Positions 12,520 to 12,896 of a DNA stretch of 12,896 nt are shown piece by piece. The translations under genes and the position numbers were made by a program. The DNA lies in contig CAYXEN010000078.1 of the NCBI GenBank assembly GCA_964464035.1, positions 1 through 12,896 on the forward strand. Reading direction: 5' to 3'. The stretch is from CAYXEN01 sp964464035 (GTDB lineage Bacteria > Krumholzibacteriota > Krumholzibacteriia > WVZY01). The number at the start of each line of letters is the position of its first letter. Position 1 is the first letter of the stretch. The notes beneath the pieces were generated by a model. It searched no databases. It had not been told where the DNA came from and saw nothing but the letters and a program-made list of their open reading frames with translations.

Positions 12520-12896
12520 TCAAGCGGTACCCGACGAGAGCTCTTCGAGGACCTTGCAAAGAAGCTTCCAGAATTCCCCGACCGATTTCACGTTCACCCG
12601 CTCGTCCGGTGAGTGGGGATGTTCTATGTGCGGTCCGAAGGAGACCATTTCCATTCCGGGGTATCTCTCCCCTATGATCCCGCACTCGAGCCCGGCGTGG
12701 ATCGCCTTGATCTGGGGCTTTCTGCCGAAAAGCTCTTCATGGGCGCCGGCCACGACCGCGAGCAAGTGCGAATTCGGGTCCGGTTTCCAACCCGGATAGG
12801 CTTCGTTCTCCTCCACCTCGGCGCCGGCAAGCTCCCCTATCGCCTTGATGCGGTCGCGGACGTCCTCGAGAGCGCTCGCGATCGAACTCCTCGACG
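12520..12896 (-). CDS. pepD: PepD-type aminoacyl-histidine dipeptidase (M20 family), C-terminal part
   Basis: The frame is open to the right edge, so the start lies outside; about 125 residues of an expected 480 or so are visible. The sequence reads LEDVRDRIKAIGELAGAEVE, then YPGWKPDPNS, AIHAGLECGII, MVSFGPHIEHPHSPDERVN and VGEFWKLL. This is the typical end of cytosolic PepD (beta-Ala-His / Xaa-His dipeptidase). The Glu of HAGLECG and the His of HSPDER are metal-site residues in the family. The enzyme hydrolyses dipeptides such as carnosine to free histidine and a partner amino acid. It is upstream of the ammonia-lyase gene in the same direction, with a 99-bp gap. That gap is GC-rich and contains a near-repeat of GCCGGCGG followed by TCG-like sequence, but no clear terminator. 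Confidence 0.9.
   Translation of the reverse strand, partial: SRSSIASALEDVRDRIKAIGELAGAEVEENEAYPGWKPDPNSHLLAVVAGAHEELFGRKPQIKAIHAGLECGIIGERYPGMEMVSFGPHIEHPHSPDERVNVKSVGEFWKLLCKVLEELSSGTA

Noticed and set aside
10891..12612. A 573-codon plus-strand open frame opposite the ammonia-lyase gene.
   Set aside because: It mirrors the hutH-family gene, is rich in Arg/His/Gly without structure, and has no plausible start signal.

Overview
The window looks like a bacterial chromosome or metagenome contig with moderately high GC, roughly 55-60% by eye outside the first 1.5 kb. Secreted lipoproteins with lipoboxes, a ZU5-like lipoprotein, an ASPM/SPD-2/Hydin-type repeat lipoprotein, a cobalamin-type radical SAM protein and nucleotide-sugar enzymes suggest a Gram-negative, possibly of an uncultured FCB-type phylum. 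That placement is inference; no rRNA or marker gene is present. No tRNA, rRNA, CRISPR array, insertion sequence or attachment site was seen.

Layout. Bases 1-1563 hold the 3' part of a plus-strand, strikingly AT-rich TPR-like gene that runs in from the left edge. Everything else is on the minus strand and reads right to left. It starts at the right edge with the C-terminal part of a PepD-type dipeptidase, followed by a complete histidine/aromatic ammonia-lyase (HutH family). Next comes a tightly packed sugar block: a LegB-like 4,6-dehydratase, a sugar-1-phosphate nucleotidyltransferase, a second SDR epimerase/reductase and a GT4 glycosyltransferase. Then comes a B12-binding radical SAM protein with an unusual C-terminal extension.

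After a 384-bp gap comes a block of small secreted or membrane proteins (4619 to 2672). It contains a lipoprotein with two 100-residue ASH-type repeats, a lipoprotein-like precursor whose Cys-rich C-terminal domain lies in the -1 frame, and two adjacent paralogous two-TM mini-proteins. A 519-bp sparsely coding stretch separates this from a ZU5-like lipoprotein. That gene converges on the TPR gene and ends at a clear minus-strand intrinsic terminator at 1534-1569, inside the end of the TPR gene.

How the genes may work together. PepD plus HutH would convert Xaa-His dipeptides to histidine and then urocanate, if HutH is a true histidase. The sugar block would activate a sugar 1-phosphate, modify the NDP-sugar and transfer it to a surface glycan. 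The most unusual part is the 4619-2672 block. Its split gene encodes, across a -1 frameshift, a domain with eight cysteines in four CX3C pairs spaced 7, 9 and 7, and it lies directly upstream of the twin two-TM proteins. This could be a secreted Cys-rich peptide system with partner membrane proteins, but the function is unknown and an assembly indel is possible.
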